Assembly (NCBI RefSeq): GCF_007970185.1
Contig: NZ_CP042431.1
Location: forward strand, 6,865,342-6,929,341
Direction: 5' to 3'
Origin: Pseudobacter ginsenosidimutans
GTDB lineage: Bacteria; Bacteroidota; Bacteroidia; Chitinophagales; Chitinophagaceae
Length of the DNA stretch: 64,000 nucleotides
Below the pieces are notes generated by a model, which saw only the letters and a list, made by a program, of their open reading frames with translations, had not been told where the DNA came from and made no database searches. The translations under genes were made by a program, and so were the position numbers. Shown here piece after piece: positions 25,068 to 35,468 of the stretch (position 1 is its first letter; every line of letters starts with the position of its first letter).

Positions 25068-28000
25068 ATGTGTTTTTATCGATCTGCCTCACCAGGGCGG
25101 CCTGGAGGCTTTTTAACCAAAATGCTCAGGGGTATGAAAATTACTGCCATTCTTTTACTGCTGGGTTGTTTGCAGGTAAGCGCCTCAGCTGTATCACAAA
25201 CGATCACTTATTCCGGAAAGGAAGCGAGTCTTGCCACCATTATTTCAGTGATTGAAAAACAAACGGGCTATTTGGTATTTGCCAGCAAAAAACAGATTGA
25301 GCAGGCAAAGCCTGTAACAATAGAAGCCAGGCAAATGCCCATGGAAGTTTTTCTGAAAAAAGTATTGGATGACGGCCCACTGGAATTTTCGATTGAAGGG
25401 AATACGATTTCCATCAAACTGAAAAAAGATCCTGCTCCGCCAAAGGAAAAATCCGCGCCACCTGTAAGTGGCCGTATCATAGATGCTAACAACCAGCCAC
25501 TCGCCGATGTGAGCATACGCATCAGGGGAACCCGGAAAGGCACTACCTCCGGTGCGGACGGGCAATTTTCCCTGGAAGTGAATGAGGGAGATGTACTGGA
25601 TATCTCCGCTGTCGGATTCCAGCCTATTGCCATGCGGCTTAATGGCGATCTGTTCCGTGTGGTGCCAGTTGATCGTCCGGCCCGCAATCAACAACCAGGT
25701 AGTGCAGAAGACAACAGTCAGTTACTGCGTGCCGGCAAACAAAATGTATCCATCAAATTGATACGCGCCAGCGCCGTGCTGGATGAAGCCGTGATCTACA
25801 ATGGCTACCAAAAGATCAAACAGAAATACCTGACGGGTTCCGTTACTTCCTTAAAAATGGATTCAGTGATGCAGCCAGGACTGAACACTGTTGATAAGAT
25901 GCTGGAAGGACGGGTACCCGGACTTACTTTCATGCAAAACTCAGGGCAATCGGGCGCTGCTCCCAAACTGCGCATCAGGGGCACTTCCACCATACTCGGA
26001 TCAAGGGAACCTCTCTGGGTGGTGGACGGGATCATCCGCACCAATCCTATTCCCATTCCTGCAGACAGGATCAATGATCCGGATTTCGTAAACTTACTGG
26101 GCAATGCCATTTCCGGATTGAATCCTTACGACATTGATCAGATCGATGTATTGAAAGATGCAACAGCAGCAGCATTGTATGGCGTAAGGGCCGCCAATGG
26201 CGTGATCGTGATCACCACCAAGAGAGGAAAGCCAGGACCGCCGACTGTCAACTATAATGTAACAGGAACCTTCACACGAAGACCCCGGTACTCAGACAGA
26301 TCGATATATATGATGGACTCCCGCGAGCGTGTGGATGTATCGAGGGAAATGATCGAAAAACAAATGCTCCTCCGGGGCAGTGGCATTGAAGCTTACGAGA
26401 AAGCCATCCTTGATTATTACGATGGCAACATAGATTATGCTACTTTCAAACAAAGGGTAGACAGGGCAGAAACAATCAACACAGACTGGATGGGCAATAC
26501 GATGCGGGATGTGTTTGCCAGCAATCACACGCTCAGTGTTTCCGGCGGAACCCATTCTGCTTCCTACCGTGCATCCATCGGCTATAATACCGAGCCGGGA
26601 GTGATCAAAAAAGAAAGTAATGATCGATATACCAGCTCCATGAACCTTCTGCTCAATTACAAAAAATTCAGAGCTGATCTTATTGTCCAGTTGAACCAGG
26701 GGAAACGCAGGTATACACCTCAGGAAATCGGCCTGCTCAATTATGCTTACGGAACCAGCCGCGCCATTCCATTGTACAACGAAGATGGTTCCTTGTATTA
26801 TTATTCAACGGTCGGATCCAATTTCTCGAATACCTTCTATGATTTCAAAACGATGAATATCATCAATGAAATGGATCATACCGGAGAAACAGTCAGGACC
26901 AATGAATATATTGCCAGTGCAAACCTGAGCTACGAAATTTCAAAAGGCATTCAATTCAATTCCACCCTGGCTTACACAGGTGGAAACGCCGATCATGAAA
27001 CCTGGTTTGAAGAAAAAACAGAATGGGCCGCAAAGATCAGGAATCCCTCTTACTCTCCCATTCAAGGTACTTTTCAGCCCAGACGGAACTTGCTCCCTTT
27101 CGGTGGCGAGCTTCGCCAGCAAACGGTAAGAAGACAAAACTATACGATCAATGGCCGGCTCGATATCAGCAAATTCCTCGACCGTCAAAAAAAACATCAA
27201 TTGACCTCGGCCATAGGAACAGAGCTGATCTCAAACCGGAACAATTCATTCGATCATATCAGCAGGGGATACTATCCGGACCGCGGGCAGAGCTTTGCCA
27301 ATATAGACCTGACTACCTATACCAGTTTTGCCACATGGCTGCAGCAAAATGGAGCCGGCATCATCAGGAACGAACTTCAAAATTCAATCAGGACATTTCT
27401 TACTTCCACCTACATATTCAATGAACGTTACGTAATTACTGCTACTACCAGCCAGGAGTACTCGAATGCTTTTGGCTCCAGGAGCAATGAAAAATTCCTG
27501 CCCACCTGGGCATTGTCCGGCAGATGGAATCTGCAGGAAGACCTCCTGCGAAAACTATCATGGGTAGACTTTGCGGCGCTGAAATTTTCATATGGAACAC
27601 AGGGGAATATGCTGCCCGGTCAATCTCCCAACGCAGTCATACAAAAGGGAACGCTCGACAGTTATTATGAAGCTTTTGGCTCCAGTATTGTTTCATTTTC
27701 CAATCCGGACCTAAGCTGGGAAAAGAAACTTGACTACAATGGCAATATCGAGTTTTCGATATTGCAAGGCAGGATCAGTGGCTCCCTCGGCTATTTCTAT
27801 AGCAAAACCAATAATGCCTTCCTGGAGAAAAAAGTTTCATTAATGAATGGGGTAAGGTCTTACGTGGTAAATGGTGGAACTGTGGAGAACCAGGGCGTGG
27901 AAATTGACCTGCATTTTAAAGTCATCAATAATAAGAGAACAGGGAATAAAAATGGATTCCTGTGGCGGTTCGATCCACAGCTTGGACAGGTGTTCAACCG

Positions 28001-28850
28001 GCTTATCAACAATAATCTGAAATCCCGGAATGTACTGGTTGACGAGGCTGCCCTCACTTATGCAAATTTCCTGAATGGCAGTGTGCCTATCAATGGAAAA
28101 GCTGTAAACACTTTCTATTCTTACCGTTTTAAAACACTGGACCCATCCTATGGTTTCCCTGTATTTTATGGCGCAGAAAATGAAAACGCGGCAGCGCTGC
28201 TTACCAAATACAATAAAATGACAAAGGATCAGGTCTACAATGCAGTAATGGTTGAATCAGGAAGAAGAGAACCAGTATTGCAGGGAGGGATCAGTAACAG
28301 TTTTGTGTACCGGAACTGGTCGCTCAGTTTTACACTCACCTATAGTCTTGGTAATAAAGTCCGTTTACTTCAGATCGCGTCGGGCAATTATGGAACATTC
28401 AGACCGAGCTCCCAACAAAATATTCGCAAAGAGTTCGTAAACAGATGGCGTTATCCGGGTGATGAGCAGTTCACCAATATCCCGGCCATCAATGGAGCAT
28501 CGTCCAACAACCAGCCATATCAATATGGCTGGTGGGGCAGCGGTTTACCTGTAAGGCTTAATACAATTTTTGCAACTGATTATTACCAGATGTACGATTT
28601 CTCCGATCTGCGTGTAGTAAAAGGAGACTACCTGAAACTTCAATACCTGTCATTAAGCTATATGCTACCGCGTGAAATATGCAGCCAATGGCATATCAAA
28701 GGCGCTACGGTACAACTGACAGGTTCCAACCTCTTTACTATCGCCAATAAAGCGCTGCACGGGCAGGATCCATCACAATCAGGATCTGCGCCCAATATCA
28801 ACCTTTCAATCAGGCCGGTATATGCTATCAACTTCAATCTTAATTTCTAA
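25068..28850 (+). CDS. SusC-type TonB-dependent receptor with STN domain, right arm
   Basis: This 1,260-residue protein starts with a leader MCFYRSASPGRPGG, then the signal segment MKITAILLLLGCLQVSASA. The STN domain (EKQTGYLVFASKKQIEQAKP) is followed by a regulatory-like beta domain (VSGRIIDANNQPLADVSIRIRGT), plug (VLKDATAAALYGVRAANGV) and barrel with RNWSLSFTLTYSLGNKVR near the end. From about residue 240 on, it is highly similar to the left-arm SusC, including long identical plug stretches, while STN and the linker differ. SusD follows after 10 bp. Ligand unknown; the conserved plug and barrel suggest that both arms handle the same or very similar ligands. Confidence 0.95.
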   Translation: MCFYRSASPGRPGGFLTKMLRGMKITAILLLLGCLQVSASAVSQTITYSGKEASLATIISVIEKQTGYLVFASKKQIEQAKPVTIEARQMPMEVFLKKVLDDGPLEFSIEGNTISIKLKKDPAPPKEKSAPPVSGRIIDANNQPLADVSIRIRGTRKGTTSGADGQFSLEVNEGDVLDISAVGFQPIAMRLNGDLFRVVPVDRPARNQQPGSAEDNSQLLRAGKQNVSIKLIRASAVLDEAVIYNGYQKIKQKYLTGSVTSLKMDSVMQPGLNTVDKMLEGRVPGLTFMQNSGQSGAAPKLRIRGTSTILGSREPLWVVDGIIRTNPIPIPADRINDPDFVNLLGNAISGLNPYDIDQIDVLKDATAAALYGVRAANGVIVITTKRGKPGPPTVNYNVTGTFTRRPRYSDRSIYMMDSRERVDVSREMIEKQMLLRGSGIEAYEKAILDYYDGNIDYATFKQRVDRAETINTDWMGNTMRDVFASNHTLSVSGGTHSASYRASIGYNTEPGVIKKESNDRYTSSMNLLLNYKKFRADLIVQLNQGKRRYTPQEIGLLNYAYGTSRAIPLYNEDGSLYYYSTVGSNFSNTFYDFKTMNIINEMDHTGETVRTNEYIASANLSYEISKGIQFNSTLAYTGGNADHETWFEEKTEWAAKIRNPSYSPIQGTFQPRRNLLPFGGELRQQTVRRQNYTINGRLDISKFLDRQKKHQLTSAIGTELISNRNNSFDHISRGYYPDRGQSFANIDLTTYTSFATWLQQNGAGIIRNELQNSIRTFLTSTYIFNERYVITATTSQEYSNAFGSRSNEKFLPTWALSGRWNLQEDLLRKLSWVDFAALKFSYGTQGNMLPGQSPNAVIQKGTLDSYYEAFGSSIVSFSNPDLSWEKKLDYNGNIEFSILQGRISGSLGYFYSKTNNAFLEKKVSLMNGVRSYVVNGGTVENQGVEIDLHFKVINNKRTGNKNGFLWRFDPQLGQVFNRLINNNLKSRNVLVDEAALTYANFLNGSVPINGKAVNTFYSYRFKTLDPSYGFPVFYGAENENAAALLTKYNKMTKDQVYNAVMVESGRREPVLQGGISNSFVYRNWSLSFTLTYSLGNKVRLLQIASGNYGTFRPSSQQNIRKEFVNRWRYPGDEQFTNIPAINGASSNNQPYQYGWWGSGLPVRLNTIFATDYYQMYDFSDLRVVKGDYLKLQYLSLSYMLPREICSQWHIKGATVQLTGSNLFTIANKALHGQDPSQSGSAPNINLSIRPVYAINFNLNF

Positions 28851-28860
28851 AAACAAGATC

Positions 28861-30372
28861 ATGTATTCAACCAACAGCAGGATACTTACTTACGTGATTT
28901 GCATATTATCCATCAGTGGCATATCCTGCAAAAAATTCCTGGCTTCTTATTCCCAGAACAACAGCTTTATTGAAACAACAAACGATCTTGACGAACTACT
29001 GGTGGGTGAAGTATATTTCAAGCTCGGCTATGCCCTGCCTGAAATGTTCTTTACAATGGATGATGATGTAGAAATGGGAAAGCCCGGAAGTAATAATGCC
29101 AATGGCCTGCAGGGTAAAGGGACCGGATTTTATTATTGGCTGGCAAACCCCGCCATGGATAACGATGGCACCATTACAACCACTGATTATTTTTATAGCG
29201 ATCCATATCGAAAAATCGCCAGTATCAATCTGATCCTTCATTCTGTATCAGTATTGAGAGATAAGGGGGAACCCGCTGTCGAGTTGAACAGGATATCAGG
29301 GGAAGCTCATTTCCTGCGGGCCTTCTATTACTTCATCATGATGAATATTTATGGAAAGCCTTATAAGCCATCTACTGCGGCCACTGATTTTGGTATTCCA
29401 TTGAAAACAGACCCTGCCATTAAAGACCAGTTTGCTTCCCGCAGCAGCGCCAAACAGGTATATGAACTGATCATTGCCGACCTGCTGGCTGCTGAACAGG
29501 AACTGTCCGGCGCCAATACATCTTCTACTATCCGCGTAAATCAGCCGGCTGTGCAGGCTTTGCTCAGCAGGGTATATCTCTTCATGGAAAACTATGAGAA
29601 GGCAATACTTTATGCTGATAAAGTGATCAGCAACAATCGATATCAAATTGTTAACCTGAACAATCATATTGCAGGAAACGATTTTCTCACACGAAATGCA
29701 AGCGAGGTAGTTTTTACCATGAGCAGAGATCCCTTTCCAACTGTCATGTTTCTGGGCACTGAGGCTCCTCCGGTAGCATTCTACAGGATCTCGGATGATC
29801 TCGCCGGCATTTATTCCCAAAACGACCTTCGCCGGGAAGTATTCTTTATCCCTACCAGTAAAGGATACCTGAAACTGGGGAAAAAGCGGAAAGCGATTAA
29901 CGGAACGAATGATGATGTTTCCGCCATATTCCTCGTTCGGCTATCCGAGATATACCTGAACAAAGCGGAAGCGCTTGCTGCGCTCGATCGCTTTGAGGAA
30001 GCACGAAATACATTACAGGAATTGAGAAAGAAACGATTCAAACCAGATGAGCTTACACCCGTTATTGCAGCAGGAGCAACCCTCATGAACGAGATCCGGG
30101 AAGAGCGGAGAAGGGAACTTTGTTTTGAAACACATCGCTGGTTCGATCTTCGCCGCTATGGTGTGAACACGAAATATCCGTACAGTAAATCGATCAGGCA
30201 TCGCACATATACTTTTACCGGTACTGATCATGTGGACTACGGATATTATGAACTGGGACCTTATCAACAGGATGCTGCTGCCTATATTGTACCCATTCCT
30301 CAGGATGAGATCGAGTTCAACAATGGGTTGCTTACTAACGAGCCAAGGCCCGATCGTCAGCGTAAGCAATAA
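28861..30372 (+). CDS. SusD/RagB-family surface lipoprotein, right arm
   Basis: The ATG at 28861 gives 503 residues, beginning MYSTNSRILTYVIC with lipobox ISGISC. Conserved SusD segments are RISGEAHFLRAFYYFIMMNIYGKPY, VQALLSRVYLFMENYEKAILYADKV, LSEIYLNKAEALAALDRFEEA and EIREERRRELCFETHRWFDLRRYG. The alternative upstream ATG at 28822 would overlap SusC and lacks a signal peptide at its start. It is the paralog of 13260-14771 and the surface ligand-binding partner of the preceding SusC. Confidence 0.95.
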   Translation: MYSTNSRILTYVICILSISGISCKKFLASYSQNNSFIETTNDLDELLVGEVYFKLGYALPEMFFTMDDDVEMGKPGSNNANGLQGKGTGFYYWLANPAMDNDGTITTTDYFYSDPYRKIASINLILHSVSVLRDKGEPAVELNRISGEAHFLRAFYYFIMMNIYGKPYKPSTAATDFGIPLKTDPAIKDQFASRSSAKQVYELIIADLLAAEQELSGANTSSTIRVNQPAVQALLSRVYLFMENYEKAILYADKVISNNRYQIVNLNNHIAGNDFLTRNASEVVFTMSRDPFPTVMFLGTEAPPVAFYRISDDLAGIYSQNDLRREVFFIPTSKGYLKLGKKRKAINGTNDDVSAIFLVRLSEIYLNKAEALAALDRFEEARNTLQELRKKRFKPDELTPVIAAGATLMNEIREERRRELCFETHRWFDLRRYGVNTKYPYSKSIRHRTYTFTGTDHVDYGYYELGPYQQDAAAYIVPIPQDEIEFNNGLLTNEPRPDRQRKQ

Positions 30373-30404
30373 AATTTCCATCATTCATCCCAACTCCTCA
30401 TAAC

Positions 30405-31376
30405 ATGAAACAATATACGCTGCAAATACCATCAACATTAATGGTCACCTGCTGCCTGATTGCATCATTGCTGTCTGTAGTAAGCTGTCGTAAAGAAAAT
30501 GCACTTACCGCCAGTGATCAGGACGAAAACTATTTCGTTGTAAAAGATAATCCCAATGATCCGGTTGATCACGCTATCTATGAATTTTATAACAGCACCG
30601 GCATTGCCAGTTTCTACAATGATACTATTCACAGGAAACGCATCAGCGACAGCGCAGGTCTGCCGCGGTATTCCTATATAAAGCTCTCTTTATCCTATAC
30701 CCTCTTCAGTAATCAATACATTTCTTTCAAGCCTGTTTCAAACAAAGGCAGGATTCCGCCTTTGCTGCATCTGCTGGAAGAGGAACTACTGCCTCGTTTG
30801 CCCAATGACCTGTTGGTACCAAGTTTCTTTCTGGTAGATTCCATTTGGACTAACCTCTCGGATCAGGTCATAGACCTGGCAGATGGCTGGACTGCATGGC
30901 ATGGGTTCAATACGGTAGCTATTTCAGTAAAAGATGTGGAAGCAATGCATGCAGATGAAAGAAGAATGTTTGCAGCATCGCTGCTTGCCGGGATAGCAGA
31001 AAAACGGCTGAGAAAAACAGCAAATGAGATCCTGAACAGGGATTTCTTCAGCATATCAAGAGTTGCTGCAAAAGCGTTTACACCGCTTGATATTTATTCA
31101 GGTAGTCCTTTTTTTATTCACGGGATCGATCCGCCAGCTAACACGGCCCTGGGATTTGTGCGATATTTCATAAATGGTTATGCGGTTATGCTGGGGCTGC
31201 CGAATCCCGTAGGCCCTCCCGGGGAAGCAGATGATCTCAGGGCTTTTCTCACTGCAGCATTTTATTATACGCCGGAACAATTCGCCGCTAACTATCCTGG
31301 TAGTGAGATCATGCTTAAAAAATTAAATATCATCAGGGAGATTGCCCCAAAAGCCGGATTCCGGCTCCCCGGTTAA
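30405..31376 (+). CDS. Metallopeptidase-like lipoprotein without recognisable HExxH, right arm
   Basis: This 323-residue paralog of 12251-13225 has lipobox LSVVSC and the same framework: IYEFYNSTGIASFYNDTI, DFFSIS, EADDLRAFLTA and a final MLKKLNIIREIAPKAGF helix. At the place where the zinc metallopeptidase-like SusCD lipoproteins carry HExxH, it reads AASLLAGIAEKRL. Both copies therefore lack the zinc-binding His pair, so the loss predates the duplication. A structural or ligand-binding role on the cell surface is more likely than catalysis. It begins 32 bp after SusD. Confidence 0.6.
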   Translation: MKQYTLQIPSTLMVTCCLIASLLSVVSCRKENALTASDQDENYFVVKDNPNDPVDHAIYEFYNSTGIASFYNDTIHRKRISDSAGLPRYSYIKLSLSYTLFSNQYISFKPVSNKGRIPPLLHLLEEELLPRLPNDLLVPSFFLVDSIWTNLSDQVIDLADGWTAWHGFNTVAISVKDVEAMHADERRMFAASLLAGIAEKRLRKTANEILNRDFFSISRVAAKAFTPLDIYSGSPFFIHGIDPPANTALGFVRYFINGYAVMLGLPNPVGPPGEADDLRAFLTAAFYYTPEQFAANYPGSEIMLKKLNIIREIAPKAGFRLPG

Positions 31377-31403
31377 TACAGTCAAAGCCTGAACAGATAC
31401 CAT

Positions 31404-32081
31404 ATGATAACGCTTCAAACCTGGCAAAAACTGGTAACGAAAGAGACTGAAGAAAACCAGTATACAAAGATAGTAAAGAACTGGACCCCTCATCTTCAGT
31501 ACACTGCCTGGCAGATCACAAAAAATAAACAGGTGGCGGAAGATATCGTGCAGGAAGCATTCCTTGTATTATGGAAGCAGCAGGCAAGGATCATCCCCGG
31601 AAACCCGGTAGGCTGGCTGATAAAAGTGGTCACTAATCTCTCAGCTAAATATGTAAAGCAAAAGAATATACAGATTCGCATACACAACATATTGAGAGAA
31701 GGGGAAACCACTTCGCACTTCGATGTGGAAGAGTACCTCCTCATAAAAGAGAAAAGAATTTTGTTGAATGAGACCTTTAAACAACTTCCTTCTCAACAGA
31801 AGATCGTATTACATCTCAGTAAGAATATAGGAATGCGAAGGGAGGAAATTGCCGCCTGCCTGCAGCTATCCCCCAATACAGTGAAAGTGCATTTACAACG
31901 CGCCATGCAATTCATGAAAGAACACCTGACCTGTATTGTTATCATTTCCATGCTTTTCGTTTGTAACAATATTTTTTCAAAAGGAAGTAATACAAAAGAT
32001 GAGCTCAGAGAATTATATATAACAAGCAGTGTATCGCTGAATGAAACTACACAGGTAACTACAATTTTACTCAAACAATAA
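31404..32081 (+). CDS. Additional ECF-type sigma factor with hydrophobic segment and C-terminal extension
   Basis: This 225-residue protein has sigma-2 (QVAEDIVQEAFLVLWKQQAR), sigma-2.4-like WLIKVVTNLSAKYVKQ, and a sigma-4 helix-turn-helix (MRREEIAACLQLSPNTVKVHLQRAMQFMKEHL). Directly after it comes a membrane-segment-like stretch (TCIVIISMLFVCNNIF, ~180-195) and a ~30-residue polar tail. No FecR gene follows; the next gene is the ABC ATPase. It sits 27 bp after the lipoprotein gene and has no counterpart in the left arm. Its target is unknown. It might give the transporter/MutS half of this arm its own promoter, or feed back on the operon (inference). Confidence 0.85.
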   Translation: MITLQTWQKLVTKETEENQYTKIVKNWTPHLQYTAWQITKNKQVAEDIVQEAFLVLWKQQARIIPGNPVGWLIKVVTNLSAKYVKQKNIQIRIHNILREGETTSHFDVEEYLLIKEKRILLNETFKQLPSQQKIVLHLSKNIGMRREEIAACLQLSPNTVKVHLQRAMQFMKEHLTCIVIISMLFVCNNIFSKGSNTKDELRELYITSSVSLNETTQVTTILLKQ

Positions 32082-32183
32082 TCAGTCAGTCACCAGACGG
32101 GCTTACAATGATCTATCAAAAAAATACTTGTATAGATCCGGCACTGCTATGCCCTTTCATTAAATATCAATAAATACAGATGC

Positions 32184-33104
32184 ATGATTCTAAAAACAGA
32201 AAAACTCTCCCACCGTTATGGCAATTCCTGGGCCATTCGCGATATTAATATGGAGATCGCCGATAATGGGATCATTGGTTTATTGGGTTCCAATGGAGCC
32301 GGTAAGTCCACTACTATGAATATCATTTGTGGTGCGCTCAACCAAACCGAAGGCAATGTATTCATCAATGGCGCCGATATCAGGAAGCAACCAGAGCTTG
32401 CCAAACAATTCATTGGATTCCTTCCGCAGAACCCGCCGGTATATCCCGATCTCACAGTGGATGAATACCTGACTTTTGCAGCCGAGTTACGGCAGGTGGA
32501 GAACCGCAAGGTAAAAGCTGCAGTTGCAGAAGCGAAAGAAAGAACGGGTATAACGCATTTCAGCAAAAGACTCATCAAAAATCTTTCTGGTGGCTATCGC
32601 CAGCGAGTGGGAATATCCCAGGCCATCATCCATAAACCCAAACTGGTGGTGATGGATGAACCTACCAATGGTCTCGATCCCAATCAACTGATCGAAGCCC
32701 GTAAACTGATCAGGGAGATCGCCCAGGAAAGAACAGTATTGCTTTCCTCGCATATCCTGTCTGAGATCCATTTGCTCTGCCGGGAAGTGATCATGATCGA
32801 AGCGGGCAGGATAATATTTTCCGATTCGATGGATGCTTTCAATAATTATATGCAGCCTCAAAGTGTATTGGTACGATTCGCCAATCCACCACCGGTAAAT
32901 GAATTGGAACAGATAAAAGGCATTAACAAAGCCGAATACCTGAGCGAAAGAGAGGCACGTATGTTTTTCGACGGAGAAGAAGACATCACCGAAAGGATCA
33001 TAGTAGCCGGTGTACAAAATGACTGGCGCATACGGGAAATAAATCTCGAAAAAGGTCAGCTCGACGATATCTTCAAACAACTATCCACCCAAACCATTCA
33101 ATAA
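32184..33104 (+). CDS. ABC transporter ATP-binding protein (GldA-like), right arm
   Basis: This 306-residue protein is nearly identical to the left-arm ATPase. Walker A GSNGAGKST, signature LSGGYRQRVG, Walker B LVVMDEPTNGLDPNQ and LLSSHILSE are all intact. The start MILKTEKLSHRYG is preceded in both arms by the same AAATACAGATGC sequence. The partner permease gene 11 bp downstream is frameshifted as sequenced, so this ATPase may work with the left-arm permease if the frameshift is real. Confidence 0.93.
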   Translation: MILKTEKLSHRYGNSWAIRDINMEIADNGIIGLLGSNGAGKSTTMNIICGALNQTEGNVFINGADIRKQPELAKQFIGFLPQNPPVYPDLTVDEYLTFAAELRQVENRKVKAAVAEAKERTGITHFSKRLIKNLSGGYRQRVGISQAIIHKPKLVVMDEPTNGLDPNQLIEARKLIREIAQERTVLLSSHILSEIHLLCREVIMIEAGRIIFSDSMDAFNNYMQPQSVLVRFANPPPVNELEQIKGINKAEYLSEREARMFFDGEEDITERIIVAGVQNDWRIREINLEKGQLDDIFKQLSTQTIQ

Positions 33105-33115
33105 AAAATATTCGG

Positions 33116-35457
33116 ATGAAAATGATCATCAAAATTGCCAGAACTGAACTCTGGAATTTATTTTTCTCACCGGTGGCCTGGTTCCTGACACTGATCTTCC
33201 TGGTCATTTGTGCTGTCTTCTACTCAACCAGCCTGGTACAGTTAGCAAATTTTCAAGACTCGTTGTTGCGGACCACCCCCTCTTTCGAGGGATTTGGATC
33301 ACTTACCAAATCCATCTTCATGGGTCAGCATAAGAATGGATTTGTGGGCAATATATTCAGTAATCTCTACCTGTTCATTCCTTTGCTGACAATGGGATTG
33401 ATCAACCGGGAGTTCAATAGCGGTACTGTGAAGCTGCTTTATTCTTCCCCTGTAAAACTCAATCAGATCGTATGGGGTAAATACCTGGCGGTGATGGCAT
33501 ACAATATGATGCTGATGTTTATCATGGCTCTTTTCATGATCATCGGTGCTTTCAGTATCAAGAATATCGATATCGGTCATTTGTTTGCAGGGATCATTGC
33601 TTTTTATCTGGTAGTATGTACTTATACGGCCATCGGCATGTTCATGAGCAGCATCACCAGCTATCAGATCGTTGCAGCCATCGCTACATTTATCCTGCTG
33701 TTTACGCTGCAAAGGATTGGAGGATTATGGCAGGAATATGATTTCATACGCGATCTTACCTGGTTCCTGAGTATCGAAGGCAGGGCTCAACGCATGCTGA
33801 GTGGCCTGGTCACCACCAGGGATATTATGTATTACGTGCTTGTTACGTATACCTTCGTTACGTTTAGTTACCTGAGTTTATTACATGGAAGAGAGCTGGT
33901 ATCAAAAACAAAAAAGGCAGGCAGATACCTGGCAGTATTCCTTTCGGTTATGGTAGTGGGTTATCTGACTTCAAGACCTGGATATATCGGTTACTGGGAT
34001 GGCACCAGGGAGCAGGCAAATACGATCACAGCAAAAACACAGAACATCCTGAAAAACATGCAGGATGAACCCCTGGAGGTTACCCTGTATACTAACCTGT
34101 TGGACTTAGGACCTGGCTTTATGAAAACCCGGCCAGGCCAGCGGAACAAGTATATCTGGAATTTCTGGACCAATATATCCGCTTCAAGCCCAATATCAAA
34201 TTCAATTATGAATTGTATTATGATGTGAAGGATGGAGATAGCGCCTACTTTAAACGAATGCCGGGCATGAGCCTGGATTCCATAGCCAGGGAAATAGCCA
34301 AGATGCAGGAAGCTGATTTTGACTGGTACCAAAATCCTGCAACAATCAGAAAAAAGATCAACCTGCAACCGGAAGACATGCATGCAGTGATGTTGTTGAA
34401 GTATAAAGGGAAGCAGATTTTTCTGCGTTTTTTTCCTGACCCTGTATTCTGGCCGTCCGAAAACCATGTGGCTGCCGCTCTCAAAAGATTATCCAATGAT
34501 ACCATTCCGAGAATATACGCTACTACCGGAAACCTCGAGCGCAGTATGGAGAAAACCGGAGAAAGGGAGTTCAATGTATATTCACTTATGAAGACGAGCA
34601 GAGCGGCACTCATCAATCACGGCTTTGAGTTTGATACCCTGAATCTTCAACAGCAGCAGATTCCGGCAGATATCACTACCCTTGTGCTGGCTGATCCCAA
34701 GGTAGTACTCAATGATACAGTGACAGCCCGTCTGAAACAATATATCAATACTGGCGGCAATTTGCTGGTATTGGGAGAACCAGGCAAACAGCATGTGCTG
34801 AACCCCCTGATGCAGAATGTTGGCATACAATTGATGCCCGGTACCCTTGTACAAATTTCAAAGAATGAAACGCCGGATAAAGTGACGCCATTTGTAACAA
34901 TGGACCACAGTTGGTTATTGAAGGAAAATAAACATTTCGGCGAAGATATCAGGGCGGTTTTTGAAGAGGGCGATTCAGTCAAAGTACTCCATCCCGGCGC
35001 CGCTCCCCTTTCCTTTTCAGATAGCAACTTTAAAGTTACCCGGCTGATGGTAACAGGCCCTAAAGGATATGTGTGGGCAAAAGCAGGGCAGTTGGTGACC
35101 GATTCAGCAGCACCTGTGATGGTTGCCGGCGAAGGAGATTACAAACAGGATTCCTTCAATGTAGCCCTGGCTTTAAACAGGCAGACAGGTAAAATAGAAC
35201 AAAGGATTGTGGTAGTGGGCGATGCTGATTTTTTATCGAGCATGAGATTCGGTTCGCATGAATTTGGCCGAAATTATCTGAGCTGGATGAATTATGAATC
35301 CTACCCTATCGCCATTGAGAATATTCCGGTTATTGATAGAATGCTTACCGTCAGCCTCAAAGCGGCCAAAACACAAAAGATCATTCTCGTCTGGATCTTA
35401 CCGGCAGCATTCCTCATCCTTGGTTCAGTCATCCTGCTCAGACGTAAACGACAATAA
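33116..35457 (+). pseudogene. Fused GldF/GldG-like ABC permease, right arm, broken by a single-base frameshift
   Basis: Two overlapping frames (33116-34228 and 34213-35457) together match the 780-residue left-arm permease end to end. The frame breaks at YIWNFW: the left arm continues DQYVRFKPN, and restoring one G at the GG of 34167-34168 (TTCTGGACC to TTCTGGGACC) restores DQYIRFKPN. The total length of 2,342 bases is exactly one short of the left-arm gene (2,343). Permease helices lie upstream and most of the GldG-like domain and final helix downstream of the break. Either a true recent mutation or a homopolymer sequencing error is possible. Confidence 0.9.
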
Positions 35458-35468
35458 TCCATTACAAC

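Noticed and set aside
33116-35457. Programmed ribosomal frameshifting in the right-arm ABC permease
   Set aside because: No slippery heptamer or stimulatory hairpin is evident at 34160-34180, and the left-arm gene is continuous with one extra base. A plain one-base deletion explains the data.
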